The notes beneath the pieces were generated by a model. The model saw only the letters and a program-made list of their open reading frames with translations. It was not told the DNA's origin and ran no database searches. The position numbers and the translations under genes are program-made. Positions 38,387 through 39,850 of a stretch of DNA of 39,850 bases are shown here, one piece after another. This stretch comes from a virus. Location of the stretch: IMG/VR virus record IMGVR_UViG_3300045051_000332, positions 1-39,850 of that record; one strand, 5' to 3'. The stretch's first letter is position 1. Each line of letters starts with the position of its first letter.

Positions 38387-38890
38387 TTTTTCTTTTTTGC
38401 CCTAGGCGGGTTGGCCGCCCAAGGCTGGCTTTGCACCGGAGGCCGCGCGGCTTAACCAGCCACCGCCCGCCGGATCGGCAGCGCCAACCGCTGCCCGCAG
38501 GCCACCGCGTCGATGGCCCAGCTACGCACCCAGAACCAAGTGAGTCGGGGATGCATAAAGTAAATGAGCGGTGCAGTTCGGCTAACCGCCTCACCCGTGG
38601 CTTTTGGGTGTCTAAGTTGGTTTCGCATACTACTGCACCGGCTCAAATTGGATTGCCGCTGGCTCCACGACGTGTTGCGTGTGCGAAGAGCCCACTCGTT
38701 GGGCTCCGCCAACGGCACCCCACCACCGCGAACGCGAAGCATCCACAGTGGGGCATGACTTGCAGTGCGATAGTAGGAAGTTGAAGGGCTCCCCGGCCCG
38801 GCCCCCCTTGCGGGAAAGTTCCGAATCACGCGGTCTGGATTGGGTTGCGGATTCATGCCGGTATTACGTTGATCGGGGAGCCGGTAAGGT
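38387..38890. other. Gene-free region with long inverted repeats
   Basis: This is about 500 nt without a convincing gene. It contains GGTGCAGT (38570-38577) pairing with ACTGCACC (38632-38639), extended by GAGC/GCTC after a one-base bulge. Inside are shorter stems (CGG-CCG and CACCC-GGGTG). A second pair, GGCTCCCC and GGGGAGCC, lies about 80-90 nt apart near 38.8-38.88 kb. A 134-residue frame on the minus strand (38452-38856) is Arg/Ser/Trp-heavy and looks non-coding. The region may be a structured RNA, a regulatory leader of the SSB operon, or hold the attachment site. Confidence 0.55.
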
Positions 38891-39061
38891 TCAGAGGCAA
38901 AATGCCAAAATCGTGATGATCCCCGCGAGCCACCCAATTAGAGCCCCGGCACACGCGCCGCAGAGGCGCTCATAAAGCCGCTCGCTGGCGGCAGCCTGTT
39001 CGGCAAGGCGCATTTTTTCCAAGGGGGTTGAGTAGTCGCCAAATTGTTCGCGTGGGGTCAT
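38891..39061 (-). CDS. Small membrane protein
   Basis: This is a 56-residue protein starting MTPREQFGDYSTPLEKMRLAEQ. It has one C-terminal transmembrane segment at about 36-55 (GACAGALIGWLAGIITILAF). The start at 39061 leaves 1 nt to the upstream stop and is preferred over the longer frame from 39160. It is an early gene; it could be an inhibitor, a superinfection-exclusion peptide or holin-like. Confidence 0.55.
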   Translation of the reverse strand: MTPREQFGDYSTPLEKMRLAEQAAASERLYERLCGACAGALIGWLAGIITILAFCL

Positions 39062-39062
39062 A

Positions 39063-39404
39063 TTATTTACCTGTTGTTTTGAGCATCGGAAAAGCGCTCT
39101 CGGAAAGTTCATCGAGATACCCTGCCAGTTCCACGTCAGCAAAAAACATGTCGTGGACATCTCGACACGGCTCTACTTTTGCGAAAATCCAGACGCAGGT
39201 TCTGCCGGATTGCATTTCACAGGTAAGCACATCTCCTTCTATTGGCTTGGGAGTTTTCCAACCGTTTACCTTGCAAGGGAAACCTTCTCCGCCAAAGCTC
39301 CACTGAATTGAGTCTCCCCAACCGCCGCCGACCTTAAACACTGTAGCGTCTTTGCGCGGAGCAAGCTTAGTGATCTCTACCTGCTCAAAAACTGATGGGC
39401 TCAT
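39063..39404 (-). CDS. Hypothetical early protein
   Basis: This is a 113-residue protein starting MSPSVFEQVEITKLAPRKD. It is beta-rich (VFKVGGGWGDSIQWSFGGEGF, GDVLTCEMQSGRTCVWIFAKV) with conserved-looking Trp and Cys residues and a helical C-terminus. The start at 39404 leaves 1 nt to the preceding stop. Function unknown. Confidence 0.6.
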   Translation of the reverse strand: MSPSVFEQVEITKLAPRKDATVFKVGGGWGDSIQWSFGGEGFPCKVNGWKTPKPIEGDVLTCEMQSGRTCVWIFAKVEPCRDVHDMFFADVELAGYLDELSESAFPMLKTTGK

Positions 39405-39405
39405 A

Positions 39406-39624
39406 TTACCTACTTCCTTTACGCGCCTGCGGAGCGCACCCGGCATCATGGTTGCTATACACTTGCGAGATGGCGAACGCGGCCCGCTCGGGGCCTACGT
39501 TGCGGCGGCGCAGGGCATCAAACAGGGCGAGCACGCGCCCGTTGATGGGGTCAGCCGTCACGTAGGCAGGGTCTTTGACTGGAGTGAATGGGATGTTTTT
39601 CTTTGGTTCTACGAGTTTTGGCAT
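39406..39624 (-). CDS. Hypothetical early protein
   Basis: This is a 72-residue protein starting MPKLVEPKKNIPFTPVKDPAYV. The helical middle (NGRVLALFDALRRRNVGPERAAFAISQVYSNHD) could contact DNA or protein. The longer in-frame ORF upstream is only the Arg-Leu reading of the alanine-repeat DNA, so 39624 is taken as the start. Function unknown. Confidence 0.55.
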   Translation of the reverse strand: MPKLVEPKKNIPFTPVKDPAYVTADPINGRVLALFDALRRRNVGPERAAFAISQVYSNHDAGCAPQARKGSR

Positions 39625-39661
39625 GGGAGTTGTGGGGTTAAATGTTGAAGGAAATTTCCCG

Positions 39662-39850
39662 CTACTCAGTCTCCAAAATGGTGATGAGTTGTTTGACTTG
39701 TGATGCACGAGCCGCCGCATCAGCCGCCGCATCAGCCGCCGCATCAGCCGCCGCAAAAGCCGCCGCATCAGCCGCCGCAAAAGCCGCCGCATCAGCCGCC
39801 GCAAAAGCCGCCGCATCAGCCGCCGCAAAAGCCGCCGCATCAGCCGCCGC
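39662..39850 (-). CDS. Alanine-rich repeat protein, C-terminal part
   Basis: This is the downstream part of the gene that starts at 437. From the right window end, minus-strand codons read AAAD and AAAF in alternation, then AAAD three times, then AAAR, and end with ASQVKQLITILETE and a TAG at 39662-39664. Codon phase here (codons starting at 39662+3n) and at the left end (positions 3-5, 6-8 and so on) agree only if the two ends share 2 or 14 nt. The sequence supports both overlaps, since the last 14 bases equal the first 14. Another frame of the same DNA gives an artefactual MRRL-type repeat ORF, which is ignored here. Confidence 0.8.
   Translation of the reverse strand, partial: AAADAAAFAAADAAAFAAADAAAFAAADAAAFAAADAAADAAADAAARASQVKQLITILETE
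39706..39849. repeat. 12-bp tandem repeat, right copy of the junction array
   Basis: The array begins with the variant cacgagccgccg, followed by eleven 12-bp units in the order T T T A T A T A T A T (T = catcagccgccg, A = caaaagccgccg). Alternating T and A make a 24-bp higher-order unit encoding AAADAAAF. It belongs to the same array as the left window end. An assembler could not have counted these units reliably, so the true copy number is uncertain. Confidence 0.95.

Noticed and set aside
38570-38640. tRNA gene
   Set aside because: The outer 8-bp stem and tRNA-like length are tempting, but on both strands there is no T-loop TTC motif, the anticodon-like stem has no 7-nt loop with U33, and there is no CCA end.
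38452-38856. 134-residue minus-strand protein
   Set aside because: It is rich in Arg, Ser and Trp with no domain pattern, it spans strong inverted repeats, and no good ribosome site was seen. It is treated as non-coding but not excluded.
39625-39840. Arg-Leu (MRRLLRRL) repeat protein
   Set aside because: It is another frame of the alanine-repeat array. The AAAD/AAAF frame joins a proper N-terminal domain and a stop across the junction, so it is the real one.
39706-39849. CRISPR-like array
   Set aside because: Units are 12 bp with no unique spacers and keep a reading frame, so this is a coding tandem repeat.

Overview
The window looks like the complete or nearly complete genome of a temperate, podovirus-like tailed phage of about 39.8 kb. 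Nearly all genes read leftward on the minus strand and are packed tightly, many with 4-nt ATGA overlaps. Only a short lysogeny cassette (about 732-1998) reads rightward. Both window ends lie in one 12/24-bp tandem repeat. A single alanine-rich reading frame enters at the left end and resumes at the right end, and it is restored if the ends overlap by 2 or 14 nt. The molecule is therefore probably circular (or circularly permuted) and was cut by the assembler inside a repeat.

Layout, following leftward transcription from the junction. (1) Early region, 39.6-27.0 kb: small unknown proteins, a 500-bp gene-free stretch with long inverted repeats, an SSB-like protein, an SbcC/RecF-like ATPase, a DEDD 3'-5' exonuclease, a PIF1-like helicase, a run of small coupled genes, a PolX-type nucleotidyltransferase, a DndC/PAPS-reductase-like PP-loop protein, a primase-polymerase/SF3 helicase, a free-standing primase-type zinc finger and an ERCC4-fold nuclease. 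Between the prim-pol helicase and the zinc finger is a repeat-rich, Z-DNA-prone intergenic region that looks like a replication origin. (2) Packaging and head, 26.5-18.6 kb: an HTH protein, terminase small subunit, an exported protein, terminase large subunit, portal, two small proteins, scaffold, an N4-gp56-type major capsid protein, a hairpin terminator and a small acidic head-associated protein. (3) Tail, lysis and host-interaction genes, 18.6-11.6 kb: two tandem paralogous small beta proteins, a LamG-like lectin protein, a membrane/lipoprotein pair resembling spanins, a DUF1353 protein, a tail-collar fibre fused to a small N-terminal domain, two tail/adaptor proteins and a GNAT-like protein. 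(4) Ejection proteins, 11.6-1.9 kb: two coiled-coil or amphipathic proteins and a 2618-residue polyvalent protein carrying an AT-rich ADP-ribosyltransferase-like insert. (5) Lysogeny switch, 0.47-2.0 kb: two divergent, related ribbon-helix-helix regulators sharing an operator-promoter region, followed by a tyrosine integrase.

The host is probably a GC-rich Gram-negative bacterium, because a lipobox lipoprotein sits beside a spanin-like membrane protein. The integrase box II and GNSP/HYR signature resembles integrases I associate with Verrucomicrobiota; this is recall, not a search. No replicative DNA polymerase, RNA polymerase, tRNA, CRISPR array or recognisable endolysin was seen.

The most interesting items are the RHH-RHH switch, the iteron/Z-DNA origin candidate, the compositional island encoding the ART domain, the DndC-like protein without obvious Dnd partners, and the alanine-repeat gene across the circular junction.
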